A stretch of DNA of 64,000 bases. It comes from Antedon mediterranea (taxonomy: Eukaryota > Echinodermata > Crinoidea > Comatulida > Antedonidae). Position numbers and translations under genes: made by a program. Position 1 is the stretch's first letter. The number at the start of each line of letters is the position of its first letter. The notes under the pieces were generated by a model. It was not told the DNA's origin. It saw nothing but the letters and a program-made list of their open reading frames with translations, and searched no databases. The stretch lies in NCBI RefSeq assembly GCF_964355755.1, contig NC_092676.1:20132288-20196287 (forward strand), written 5' to 3'. Positions 29,740 to 42,927 of the stretch are shown here, piece by piece.

Positions 29740-31360
29740 AATATAGGTTGTCCCGAATACTGCATTTCCCCTGGGTGTGGGTGTCACCTGCATGGGGATG
29801 TCACCTAGGTTGTGCTACATTTTCTCATCTCACAGGAAATACGTGTCCTTTAATATGGGTGTCAACTGAATGGGGATGTCACCCGGAATAGGTTGTCCCG
29901 AGTATTACATTCCCCCTCGTAGGCCTATCAGCATCACAGGAGTTAGGGTGTTCCTTGCATGGGGTGTCACCGATAGGGATGTCACCTAAATAGGTTGTCC
30001 CCAATATTACATTCCACCTCGTAGGCCTAATCAGCATCACAGGAGTTAGGGTGTCCCCTGCATGGGGTGTCACCGATGGGGATGTCACCCGAATAGGTTG
30101 TCCCGAATATTACATTCCCATTCGAGGCCTAATCAGCATCACCGGAGTTAGGGTGTCCCCTGCATGGGGTGTCACCGATGGGGATGTCACCTGAATAGGT
30201 TGTCCCGAATATTACATTCCCCTTCGTACTAGGCATAATCAGCATCACAGGAGTTAGGGTGTCCCTTGCATGGGGTGTCACCGATGGGGATGTCACCTAA
30301 ATAGGTTGTCCCGAATACATTCCCCCTCGTAGGCCTAATCAGCATCACAGGAGTTAAGATGTCCCCTGCATGGGGTGTCACCGATGGGGATGGCACCTGA
30401 ATAGGTTGTCCCGAATATTACATTCCCCCTCGTACAGTGGCCTAATCAGCACAGGAGTTAGGGTGTCCCCTGCATGGGGTGTCACCGATGGGGATGTCAC
30501 CCGAATAGGTTGTCCCCAATATTACATTCCCCCTCGTAGGCCTAATCAGCACCATAGGAGTTAGGGTGTCCCCTGCATGGGGTGTTACCGATGGGGATGT
30601 TACCCGAATAGGTTGTCCCCAATATTACATTCCCCCTCGTAGGCCTAATCAGCACCATATGAGTTAGGGTGTCCCCTGCATGGGGTGTTACCGATGGGAT
30701 GTCAACTGAATAGGTTGTCCCGAATATTACATTCCCCCTCGTACAGTAGGCCTAATCAGCATCACAGGAGTTAGGGTGTCCCCTGCATGGGGTGTTACCG
30801 ATGGGATGTCACCTGAATAGGTTGTCCCGAATATTACATTCCCCCTCGTACAGTAGGCCGTAATCAGCACCACAGGAGTTAGGGTGTCCCCTGCATGGGG
30901 TGTCACCGATGGAATGTCACCTGAATAGGTTGTCCCGAATATTACATTCCCCCTCGTACAGTGGCCTAATCATCACAGGAGTTAGGGTGTCCCCTGCATG
31001 GGGTGTTACCGATGGGATGTCACCTGAATAGGTTGTCCCGAATATTACATTCCCCTCGTACAGTAGGCCGTAATCAGCACCACAGGAGTTAGGGTGTCCC
31101 CTGCATGGGGTGTCACCGATGGGATGTCACCTGAATAGGTTGTCCCGAATATTACATTCCCCCTCGTACAGTAGGCCTAATCAGCATCACAGGAGTTAGG
31201 GTGTCCCCTGCATGGGTTGTTACCGATGGGGATGTCACCTGAATAGGTTGTCCCGAATATTACATTCCCCCTCGTACAGTGGCCTAATCAGCACCACAGG
31301 AGTTAGGGTGTCCCCTGCATGGGGTGTTACCGATGGGGATGTCACCTGAATAGGCCTTCT
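29740..31360. repeat. Minisatellite, ~103-108-bp unit, about 15 copies
   Basis: Each unit contains AATAGGTTGTCCCGAATATT, ACATTCCCCCTCGTA, GGCCTAATCAGCA, CAGGAGTTAGGGTGTCCCCT and GCATGGGGTGTCACCGATGG. The AGGTTGTCC word recurs about every 105 bp from 29745 to 31243. Units differ by small indels (for example CGTACAGTAGGCC versus CGTAGGCC), giving sub-families. The final unit decays into GTGTCCCCAGAATAAG. No coding potential is seen. Confidence 0.95.
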
Positions 31361-31379
31361 TAATTAGTTACAACGGAAA

Positions 31380-32420
31380 GTGTGCCCTTAATAGGAGTGT
31401 CCCCAGAATAAGTTGTCATGACTGTTGAACAGATATTTCCCCGATCGTTTTACATGTTACTTGTTGATGGATAAAAGTGGTAGTGTGCCACAAAAGAGAA
31501 AAAAGCAGTTGTAAAATGTGAAAAAAAATTCACTGAAAAAGTTAACGTATAAGATAGCTATATTTTGATTGACTGGATCAGGTTTATAAACCGACACGCA
31601 CCGGTATATGCTACTAAACTTTAAATTTAAATTTACTTTAGATATTATATGTCGTAGATTGAGATTCTCTCCTATATAAGTATAGGGAAGAAAAAGTAAA
31701 TCTATATATAGGTCCAAAGGCAAAAATAATATTTATTTGCGGTTTTATAGACAAACGTTAGGCCTACTCCGAAATACGGGGCACCTGGATATACTGGAAA
31801 AGCACTATGTGCTAAGCCATGCATGTATTATATCACTGAGTGTATTGAGTGTATTATTATATCAATTGATACCACATCCGTCACAGACTGGTAGATAAAC
31901 ACCAGGATTCTGATTGGCTGGCTTTCGGAGAAAAGCATTCGTTCTGAGTATTAGCATGTTTCGAAGAACCTAGACAAATATTAATTCAATATTGATTACA
32001 TAAAATTAAAAAAATGAAATTAATTTATGTTATTATAATTTACAGGTAAACAGAAGACTTATATTACGTTTGCAAAGTTAAAAGATAACGTAAATATGTG
32101 AAAATATACACATTTGATCATACGTAGGCTGCAAGAACTCGTAATCAATTGTCAACGTCATCAAATTGAGGGGGCTATACAAGAGATCGAACTGATACGG
32201 GGAAATCCATAAATATATTTCCGGTTAAACAGCTATTTCATTGTACATTCCTGGTTTCTAGCGAATTTCGTAATAGCTGAAATTACCAGGGGCTTATAAG
32301 AAATCGTCTGCGAAGCTCCAGCCTATTAGCGGCGCTAGACTTTCAGCGGCATTCATTCAAAACTGTGGCTCGTTCGAGGTAGGACGTACTATATATCTTT
32401 CAAAACATTTCTACTGCCGT
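31380..32420. other. 5' flank of the zinc-finger gene, no exon seen
   Basis: This is AT-rich until about 32280, then GC-richer (GCGGCGCTAGAC, GGCTCGTTCGAGG) just before the candidate first exon. It may include the promoter, but no TATA or initiator motif is clear. Confidence 0.4.
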
Positions 32421-32424
32421 CAAG

Positions 32425-35400
32425 ATGAAAATTAAAAGAAAACTGTTCAAGGTAGGTGTTTTTCTTTTCAATCACTTTCAGGTATACATGGCATTCTAAT
32501 TATCATTTGGTTTTTTTCTACTCATGTAACTTTAAAATGTTTTGGCCGGTTCTTAATATTTAATAATGTGTCACAAAGATCTTCGTAAAAGTATTTTCTT
32601 TAAATTTAGGCCTATTTAAAATACAATATTATAAATCAATTAATATATAGATCTATATACAGTATCATTATTTTTAATTAAAATTATCTTCGTAAAAGTA
32701 TTTTATTTTTCATTTTTAATTTGTATTAAAATTTTAATTTATTTAAATATAAAATTGTAAATCAATTAATATATAGATCTATATATTAATTATCATTAAT
32801 TTTAATTAAAAATATTGCGTATGGAATCTGCTTTTCCATATTCTCATCATTAAAATTATTACGGTCTTTTATGGTGGTGATGTTGATAGTGTAAGGAAAG
32901 TGGTAGGAAGACAATCAACGGATGATGATGCTGGTGATGATGAAGTTGGTGATGGTGCCAAATGCTGATAGAGTGTGATGATGATGATGTTTGTTGGTGA
33001 TGATTGGTGGTAGTGATGCTGATGGGATGGTTGGTGGTGGAACTAAGGTGATGAAGTTAACAGATGATAGAAGTGATGGATGTGGTGTGGGTGATGGTGA
33101 CTGGTGGTGATAGACAATGGTGTCGATTAATGTGCCATTATTGGTGTTGATGGTGGTGGTAGTTATGATGGTGATGATGAGATGTTTTGGTGCAGATGGA
33201 CAATGGTGTCGATTAATGTGCCATTTGGTGTTGATGGTGACGATGAGACGTTTTGGTGCTGATAGACAATGGTGTCGATTAATGTGCTATTATTGGTGTT
33301 GATGGTGGTGGTAGTTATGATGGTGACGATGATATGTTTTGGTGCAGATGGACAATGGTTTCGATTAATGTGCCATTATTGGTGTTGATGGTGGTGGTGG
33401 TTATGATGGTGATGATGAAGATCCGTCGATGACAATGATGATGATGATGATGATGATGACAATATCCCTAACTCTTCGATCTTATAATGTAACATATGTT
33501 ACCATTCCATTGTTTTAAGACAACAGTCCATTGTATATTGGTTAGATCAAGTTACGTTTTTCGAACATAACCCATAATAAATGAAAATGAGCACTAAACT
33601 AAAATATTTTTTATAACCCCTATTTTTTCATGTTCTTTGTTTGTCAATGTTGTTTTTTATAGACTTGTTGTCTAATAAAGCAGCTGGCCCAAAGTGGTTT
33701 ATTTACGTTACATAACCAATACAATAACTTATCTATATTTAATTTTATACCAGCGTGTAATGCAATTAGGTCTATAGACAAGTAAAGTAAAAACACTAGT
33801 TTTATCACTAGAGTATTTTAGCAACACAAGGCAATATGCAATATTGTATAATTCTAGACCAAATGCTACAAAGTTCACTTAGTGAATTAGAAAACATTTG
33901 TTGTTGGATTAAGGCGATTCACATTTCTGAACTAGTTGTTTATACAGTTCAAATTAAATAAATGAAATAGATAAGATCGTATATTTTAATTTGTTTGAAT
34001 ATAGAGATCCGCTTATAGTTTTATTAGGATTGCAATGGCTATGTTCTATGGTAGAAAACTTTGCCATTGTATGACACTTACCGCCATACAATTTGGTTTC
34101 CACTTTTTGGACGCAACGCAACGACGTATACGCAACGCAAGTGAGTTGACCAATCATAATGCTATAGTAGATCATTCATCCCGTTGTGATTTGTCAACAT
34201 TCTTGCGGAGCGTTTGTTGAGAACTAAACTTTGTTCCGTCCTTAATGATGTTCTTTATCTAATTTTTAGAAGAATTTTCTTAAACAACATTATAGGCTCA
34301 TCGTAAATTACCGGCTTCTAACAGAGAATACAATACGTTAATACAATGCCGGAAAGTAGCCGACAGTATAACACATGTTCAAGGGCGGATATTAAATTGT
34401 CAAATTTATTTTAATAACTGTAGGCCTACTAAAAAAAAAGAATATTATTGTTTATATGCCAAGTAAACCTAATAGTGATAAAGAAAAACGCCTGTCTTGT
34501 TAAGCATGCAGCACGCCATTAAAATGCATGATGTAATTAACATTTCATTTAATTCAGAAATAAATGATATGGTTTATTTTTATATTAATGTGTATATGTT
34601 GTATATAACGTCACAGTAAATATACACGTTACATCTGTATGTGTTGTACTTTGAACTGAGCGTCGATATATAGGCTACATACCAACGGTAATACATCCAT
34701 CATACTTGAGATGACATTTGAACAATTGTTATTACTTTTTTATTAATATTCTATTATTTATTCAGTATTATTTGAAAGAATACTATTATATAATAATAAT
34801 CAATTGGGCAATTATGCAAAGCCTCAATACGCTGAACAAAAGAATTAAAAAGCGGAAAAACTAAGTGAAAAAAAAAGAGTTCAAAAGTTATATAGGCTTA
34901 AACAATTCTAACTGCAATAATTGATTAGCCGCGCCGCGTCCATGGTGTAAATGATGCTAAATTAATTGTAATCATAATTTCATAAATTGCCATTTAATTC
35001 CAGTTAATTAGTTTTATCCTCAGTCAGAAAATATAAATTTAAGAAATTTGAAAGTATTTGGTCTACGATTTTTTTAAACTAAAATGTCGAGTCCGAGAAG
35101 AAGACATAGACCAATGATTAGAAAATAAATAGACAGCATTCAAGGAGATGGAAGGAAACGATATATTAATAATTAACTAATATTAGACAAGAGATTAATT
35201 AACTCGTCACTATTGTCATTATGGCACTTATGAAGTTATATCTCTGTCGCCGGAATATCCCTTGTAACATGACTGAAAATGATTATTTCATGACAAGAAC
35301 AAGTGGGGCTAGACACCTACCTTGATTCTGCTATGTACCCGTAAGGTATCCATAGGCCTCGATGTAGAAAAAAAACTAAATGACCAAAAACAAAACCATT

Positions 35401-38400
35401 TTAATCATGGATTAAACCTATTCATTTTAAAAGAACGTATACAATAACAATCGTAATAAAACAGGACGGTTCCGGCACTTACTTACTTTTTAAATGTATA
35501 TTAAGACGATATACATAGTAAACACTTAATAAAGGGGATCTTACTCTACGGAGATTCCAACTAAAAAAATATAGCGATAAATGGCGGCCGATAGGGGACA
35601 GAACTTTACAACATCAATTCTTAGCCTATACCTTCTTGCTTTATACGATATGGAGATGCTAAACATTTCATGAGTGCCATTTGCATTACATGAACAAAAG
35701 TCAATCCTAACAACATCTGAAGAATAGAGTGTTTAAACAAAGGAACATTAGCATTCGTTCTTTGTCATAAACATAAGTGTTCATAATTAATATTTCATAT
35801 CATTTACATTAAGATCATTGATAACAAAACCCATTAATTTTATTGATGATCTCAATAGACGCAGGATAAACAAAAAGAGAAATTATCAACAGGACATTTT
35901 TATTGCAGACTTAATTGAACCAGGGAGTTGTTATTACTAATTACTAATAACAACTCCCTGATTGAACATAACATAATTAGCCTATAATTAGTAATTATTA
36001 AAAAAAGGTACAAAATAATATTAAAAACACTGATTTGAACAATAATAATTACGAAAGAAAACTGACAATCTTATTAAAATAATAACAAACACATTTCAGA
36101 GGATAAGATAGAAATCATTCTGTTTAATTTAAAAAAAGATAAATAGGCCTACTGTTTATTTTTCTTGTAGGCCTAAATGAAAACGAATATCTTTTTAAAA
36201 TTCATACAAAAAACACCAAAATTAATAAAATTAAGAAAATAGCCAACACAAAGTTTCCATATTCCATGTACTGGAAGTAATAAACTGAATATCTTCTTTT
36301 TTAAGAAAAAAATATATAAATAATCATGTTAGAAAAACACTATCGCTTTTTGATGATGAACAACTCTAAAATGTATATAGGAAATGGTTTTTTTTATTTT
36401 GTATCTATTATGTTGTGTTTATTGTTTTATGTTTTTATGTAAAAGGGTCCTGCGAAAACAGAAGTGTAAAATTCTCTATGCAGGATCCTTGCAATCATTT
36501 ATGCTATGAAACTGTATTTATAAAGGATGAGTAAATAAATGTAAATATTGTTATTATATATGTTGTTATTATTTAATATTATTAAAGTATACCTATAAAG
36601 AGTGAAATTTCACTCTTTTCTTAGTATACTAAAACAAGACTTAATTTAATAATGTGTTTTAAAATGCTTTTTCCAAGCCAAGTTTTTATAAACGTGTAAG
36701 CCTAAATAACAATTGTATATAATCATTTTTATTGTTTTTTGGTTAGGGGAGGAGGAGATCGTGTAGGATAGTGCAGTGGCACACCTTTTCTATGTTTTAA
36801 ACACAAAAGATTGCTCTAGTAAAACTTTTCCTTTGATTTACGCATTACAACTTACTGTGTAATAAGTAATAAGTCTTACTTTTCTTAACTTAAATAATCA
36901 AAATTTTAAAACAATTCTTGTTTGTTCAATTTCAAATAATCCTTATTTAGTATTTAGTTATTGTTAAAAGAATTATTTTATCGAAATGGCTATAGGCCTA
37001 GACCTATACAGTCTCCAATGTACTGTACTTTGTTTTTATTTGAATTTATTTGAAAAATCATCATAAAAAATACATACAAAGTTATAAAATTATACAGAAA
37101 TACATTTATAGAAGATTTTTCCTAAAACTGTTTTTCCTTAATTGTTCTTAATTAATTTATTCCAGTTTATTATTTTTTTCTAACTAAATGTGATGGTTCT
37201 GTCTTTTTGTTTTATAAAAAGAACACATCTTTCTATGTTTCTTTTAAATTTTGTGTTGTTTAATTGTAATTTTACTGTAAATGCGAAGTAAGAAATATAA
37301 TACATTTTTGGCAAACTAAAAAAATGGAGAATTTAAACTTATATTTTTACATTAAAATTATGAATAATTCTTATATTTTAAGTATACGTATTAATTTTAG
37401 CCTCTGCTAGGCCATAAATTATCACCAACATGCCGGCTTGTATCGGTCGTACCCGGTTGCGGGCAGACGGAATATTGGCTAGCGGTACGGTACTCAAAAA
37501 TTATATGATTTATCCATGGTGTACAAATGTATACAACATGAATGTACCAATAACAAAAATATTACCATCTGTTTATAATAGTATTTTAGCTTTATTATAA
37601 CTTTAATATTTGTAGAAATTATTTCTAAAGACATGAATGTTTAATAACTGACCTATTACAATGTAATGCTCCATATATTTGATGCCTAAATTGAACGATT
37701 AAAAAAACCAAATTACATGAAAGTTAAGCATTGCAACTGTAAGAGTTAGTCTCTTCCAGATAAGATTCCCATTTGAAGTTACAGATCTTACGATAAATTT
37801 AAAATTGAGAATTTCTTAAACACCATTTTAAATAATAACTCACGTAATCTTACGTATTTTAAAAATCAGTACAACATTTTGTAATTTTTTCACAGCGCTA
37901 TAGAATTTTGAAACAAAGTTGTTTGGATTTATGAAAACATAACTATGTAGGTTTAAACAATATCCTTTGTTTTTGTCAACCTTCAACTTGTATTCTACCG
38001 GCGTGTTCGATACCAAGATGTCGACATATTAACAATCAGTGGACCGGCGGTATATTATATAGTAACAATTGCAGAAATTGTTCTAATGTTATTTGTTTGT
38101 AATGTTTTATTCTGAATAAGTGAAATACGGTAGAAAGTTAAACGTAAAACAATCTTGGATGAAACCATAACTTCGATGACAGAGATCTATCGGAGGTTCG
38201 GAAGTCTTTTGTCAGTGGGCGATGACACGGAGGTTTGTAGACATGGAAGTCAGAATATTAGAGCCTAGAAATATAATATTATTTCAGAACGTTGCATATC
38301 GGAAATTACAATATTTTGTTAATAATTCCTAGTCTTTGGACACAAACGATTATGATGGACATATTAGGTATATTATGGTGCCTTAATTGCTGTTCTATAT

Positions 38401-40294
38401 TCTATTGAACATTTTACTGAGAGTCATTTAACCAGATACGTTTTTAGTACCAGCAGTAAGTGAGCTAGGCTCATATGTAATATTACTGTATTTTCTCTGC
38501 ATTGTTTCGACATAATGTGTCCCTTTTCTATACGTTATACAGTCCTATAAATACCAGTCAATTTTTCTATAGGCTCACAATCTTTATTCCCGCCAGTTTT
38601 CAACCCCAACATTCTTATTTGTGTTCATTACCGGATATGACAAATTGTAATCTGAGCCGGCATGCAAAATAATTAAAATTAAAAAAAAATAATAAACAAA
38701 GTTGTATGATTATTACAAAAACAATATAAAACGGCGTTTTTAAAAACTTACTTTAGGTCTTAAGAGGCATTGTATATACTTTTTCAATTCAATAAATATT
38801 TTATCTATTGAAGAACAACATCAGTGTTCAACTTTAAACAAAAAGGGGATTTAAAACAGTTTTTCTGAAGCTTAATGCCACAATCGAAAATGTTCTACAT
38901 CACCAGCCAAAGTAGAATTCTTTCTTTATTTAAAGATCTATTGTCCCCAAAAACATGACAATAAAGATTAATAAAATCAGACTTTGAATAGATTATTTTG
39001 TAGTTTTAATAAATCAATCACTTCCGTAGAGAAAAAAACTGAAACAATAACATTTTCACATTATAAAATGACAAAATAAATGGTTAAATTCAACCAAAAA
39101 CCTATTGACTGGCAGCCAATTTGACTATTTTTTTTGCTTTAAATTACACTTTTTTAGGTAAATACATTTGGTTTTTCTATCCAATTTTTGGTCAAGGTGA
39201 ATGGCATATTAAAAAAAAGAATTATTTTTTCAGGGAGACAATATATATTGAATTGTTTTGTATTAAAAGTTAATAAAGTTAGTTCCTATCAATACAGTTT
39301 TGCAGTTCAGCTAGCTACCGAATGTAATGTTATTTAACCCTTGTTTACGGTTCTCATCGGGCGTATTAGGCCGCCCATATTTGTTGAGTGAAAGTGAAAA
39401 CTATAGTCCTTTGGAAACATATAGTAAAGCCTTGTCTACACTATCAAACTTTATTTGACAAAAAGTGTGATGTGCCCAAATATGATGGTGATATGCCCAA
39501 ACATATCATGTCCATATTTGGGCACATCACATTTTTTTGTTACATACAGTTTGATAGTGTAGACAGAGCTTAAACCTACTCAGTGTTTATTCGCCATGAA
39601 AACCTTTAATATGCAGTATAAACATTAATAAATTATATGTATATATAATTATACATAATAATAATGTTTAAACTGCAAAGATGAGATACGCTGTACTGAA
39701 CAAATATTTACAATGTATTTGAAAATGCCAACTTCTATTTACTAATGATTGGTAGGTAAGATAACACCTTAATATTACGTACAATTCGAAATTTCTTTAA
39801 CACAAATATACATTTTTTTTTAGACAATTATGGCAATTCCACCTTGTCAAATTTGCAAGATAACTTTAACCTCGCCAGCACATGCAGAGCAACATTATAG
39901 TGGAAAGTCTCACCAAAAAAGGTTAAAGGTTGTGGAAAATTATAAAACAACCGGAAGTGACGTAAGCACAGACTATTGTAGAATCTGTAATGTGGCCTAT
40001 AGCAGCGAAACACAACGACTAGATCACGAGAAGGGACAGAGACATATTAACGCGCTTAAAGTAAAAGAAAACATTGAAGATGGCGTCATTCTTTACTGTG
40101 AATATTGCCAGGTTCAGTTTACGAATATATCTCAAAAGAGAGAACATTCAGTTAGTTCACGGCATATAAGGAAAGCACAGAACCCAACCGAACAACCTAG
40201 GAATATGGACACCCCTCAAGTATTAATGGAAGAGGCACACGCGCAGGATAATATTGGACAGATAGAAAGTAGTGAGGATAGGGCCGATTCGTGA
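32425..40294 (+). CDS. Triple U1-type C2H2 zinc-finger protein
   Basis: The main exon (39824-40294, after acceptor TTTTTTTTAG) encodes three zinc fingers, all CX2CX12HX5H: CQICKITLTSPAHAEQHY, YCRICNVAYSSETQRLDH and YCEYCQVQFTNISQKREH. The 13-16 spacing with HX5H and basic linkers marks U1/matrin-type fingers (as in JAZ/ZNF346 and ZMAT proteins), which often bind dsRNA or RNA hybrids. The tail is acidic (EEAHAQD, ESSEDRADS). A tiny exon at 32425-32451 (MKIKRKLFK, donor GTAGGT) joins in phase 0 and gives 165 residues with a basic N-terminus. That join is inferred across a 7.4-kb intron. Otherwise the start is ATG 39830. AATAAA signals lie at about 40362-40378. Confidence 0.75.
32870..33465. repeat. 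GATGGTG-rich array with ~85-bp higher-order unit
   Basis: Degenerate GATGGTGGTGATGAT repeats contain a longer unit with AATGGTGTCGATTAATGTGC and TGGTGTTGATGGTG, seen at about 33116, 33206, 33269 and 33355. A (GAT)n run ends it at 33440-33460. It lies in the long first intron of the zinc-finger gene. Confidence 0.9.
35914..35967. repeat. 40-bp perfect palindromic insert with 7-bp direct repeats
   Basis: CAGGGAGTTGTTATTA (35921-35936) is exactly complementary to TAATAACAACTCCCTG (35945-35960), with an 8-nt loop. ATTGAAC flanks both sides (35914-35920 and 35961-35967), as a target-site duplication would. Confidence 0.75.
36585..36631. repeat. Loop-less imperfect palindrome
   Basis: AGTATAC...AAGAGTGAAA meets TTTCACTCTT...GTATACT with few mismatches and no loop. 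Confidence 0.6.
39425..39573. mobile_element. MITE family A, copy 5
   Basis: The ends TAAAGCCTTGTCTACACTAT and GATAGTGTAGACAGAGCTTA are complementary, with family interior between. It lies about 250 bp upstream of the zinc-finger exon. Confidence 0.85.
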
Positions 40295-42480
40295 TTTCAA
40301 AAGCACCGACGTAAAAGGACAGTAACAATGATATTTGCCATTGAAAACTTATCACTAACTCAAATAAATAAAAATAAATAGCACGCTATTATTGTATAAC
40401 GATCATTGAAAATAATATTTTAATTTGAAAAAAAAATACCAGTACTGTATAATAACATAATATGCATTACTATAGATTATTCTGTTAAATTATAATGATA
40501 TAATTAATATCGTATATTTATTATATTTTATGAAATTAGATATAATAATTGATGCAAATCGACTATGGGATTACATAGGCCTATATTGTAGAACTTCATT
40601 CTTTTTGTTATAAATAACTAAATTTTGGTTCAAAATAAAATACTCTTTCTCACAGCTTATTCTTTGACACACCTTCATATCCACCCGATTATCGGTGCTG
40701 TATCTAGATGAATAGTTAGTAACACAATTATCACGTGTGTTTCACATGTATATTATATATTATATACTATAACCATGATACAGGCACCACAAATATTATA
40801 ATATGTTGAGATACATACTGATAATCGGGGACCATATCTTCTACTTTAATTTGTCGCAGGTTTTTTTCTCGTTCGTGAGGGTAACTCACTCTTATTGCAT
40901 GTAAACAGATAAAATAAGTAATAAAGATATCTATAGATATTTTTTGTTAAAAAAAAAAAATAGAAGTTAATTTATTATTGTAATATACTATATGCCAATG
41001 ATTATGTAAATATATTACCGTATATGGTAAGGTAAATCTTTTAAGACTAAATACACTAAAACCTATACGGCCAGAAGAATATATTACTATTAAAACAAGT
41101 CCAGTAACCGTCAGTAACTAAAACCACTTACATGTTCTTATGTTTGTTAGTATGTAGTTTCTAGTTTAACTTTAGTTTTAAACTGTTGTTTTCAATTTTT
41201 TTTAAAAGAGTTTTTATAACTGTTGAGATATTGGGCATTATGGACAATACTATAAATTGGAACAGATTATGGAAATCAATAAAGAAGGAATCCACTGAAG
41301 GAAATAATAATTTGTTTGTTGCTTTTTAAACTTCTCATTGGAATTTCCAAAGTCGATACTCAATCAACTCTAGGCCTACTTGTACAAGAATAGAATCGGG
41401 GACATTGCAATAAGGGACGTGAAAACTTTTTTAAAGATCTCTTGGTTAGTTGACAATTTTCTAAATGTCGCCCTCTATAACATTCTGTAAAGGACTCGGA
41501 GATCCTCAGGAGTTTTAGAGACTGATCGATTTTTAGGAGAGGAAGTACAATTGGAAATGCTGAAATCGTATGAAAATATAAATATGTATTAAATGTATTT
41601 AACATTTCTGCAATACCTTAAATCAGTGAAGAAAAATGATTTTAGACACAATCAATCCACACATTAGAACTGGTTGAGTGTAGTCTACTACTGTAGCCTA
41701 TTAAAACGTTACGTCATTCTGTTCTATCACTAATTATAAATACCATATTAAATATTATCAATACAAAATTCCACACTAAAATCATTAAAAACAAATCAAA
41801 AAGTATATTACCGTACTGTATTGTGATAAAACAGTTCAGGCTGTATGCGTACCAACCGGAAGCGCGAACCGGAAAAGCGTATTGTTACGCGAGCAAAGTA
41901 GGTCAAGTTCGGAAATACGCGAAGGTTACGCGCACACGCACGCGCTCCATGGATTATAAAAACAATGATACGGGAAATTCCCTTTTATTATTTTTACTAC
42001 TGTATAATAGTTAATACCATAGTCAATTAAATTAAATAGAAATAAGAATCTAATTAAATCCAAATTAATTGAAATTCATGAAATATTTCTGATATAAAAT
42101 TTATATTTAAAATAATTTTAAAATAGAAAATTAAATTAAAGTACAATTGTTTTCTTTAAAATTTTCTTATAACTGGCACCCGGGCTAAATTAATTCACAT
42201 AGGCCCTAATAATAATAGGCCTACAGCTACACTATTTTTTTTATCACGATTTAATTACACAATTGAATTTATACTCAGTCAAAATGGAGCCTTACTTCAT
42301 ATAGTGCTAGTGATATAATAGTATGTGAGATAATGAAATAAATGTTTTCTTTTACAAATGCATGTTTACAGTAGGCCTATAATATTAATTTCTAGCAAAT
42401 AGTAGTTCATACCACTTTTTCCCGCCGTGAAATCAGTGACCATTCGTACTTCAGTAGCAAAATTCTGCGAAAACAAAATC
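40295..42480. other. Intergenic, zinc-finger gene to FoxN1/4
   Basis: It holds the zinc-finger 3' UTR and poly(A) signals, then an imperfect inverted pair at 40690-40840 (CCCGATTATCGGTG versus ACTGATAATCGGGG) that may be a small MITE. No exon is supported. The GC-richer frame at 41823-42014 shows no family motif. Confidence 0.4.
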
Positions 42481-42519
42481 GTTCCCCACCCAATAACAAA
42501 GGTAGGCCATTTAATGCAA

Positions 42520-42650
42520 TCAGCCAATCAAAAACGTGTATACAATTATGTCATTTGCCGTTGACCAATCAGCATTGTCTCTTTAAATGCCACTAACCTT
42601 TTGTCCTATCTAACGGTCGTAGTAGATTCCATTTTTACTATCATGGACCT
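42520..42650 (+). promoter_or_regulatory. FoxN1/4 promoter candidate with two CCAAT boxes
   Basis: CCAAT occurs at 42524-42528 (AGCCAATCA) and 42565-42569 (GACCAATCA), about 40 bp apart in the same orientation and 360-400 bp upstream of the start codon. Paired CCAAT boxes suggest NF-Y binding. The exact start site is not determined. Confidence 0.5.
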
Positions 42651-42927
42651 GTCTGTTGAAAATAATAGTCTCCGATTCTTTATTCGTTTTGCTATGAGAA
42701 TGAGCTGGAATTTATAATCAAGTTTATTGAAATAATCTGAATTATATTGTGCAGCTGTTGGTAGGTGGAAGTTATTATAATATCATATGGATTTGTAGAA
42801 ATTTGACGTAGTAATTTAACGTGTTCTGTTTACACTCGCTGGGAAATTTTGAAAAAAAATACTCCCGACTACTCACTCAGCTGTTTCCGAATCCAGGCCC
42901 CCTACGTACTGTACGCGAATATTCAAA

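Larger units (their letters stand above)
33470..39420. other. Intron of the zinc-finger gene, mostly unremarkable
   Basis: This is AT-rich DNA. Recognisable items are the small palindromic insert at 35921-35960, a hairpin at 36585-36631 and a LINE-like 3' tail at about 36450-36545 (GGTCCTGCGAAAACAG ... AAATAAATG). No supported exon is seen on either strand. Confidence 0.45.

Noticed and set aside
29616-30564. Open frames on both strands in the 105-bp array
   Set aside because: Repeat-derived, with no consistent frame across units.
33117-33302. Val-Met-rich plus-strand frame
   Set aside because: It is a translation of the GATGGTG array.
41823-42014. Small Arg/Lys-rich plus-strand frame upstream of FoxN1/4
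   Set aside because: No family motif or splice support. Its GC-rich patch is short and may be repeat or regulatory sequence.
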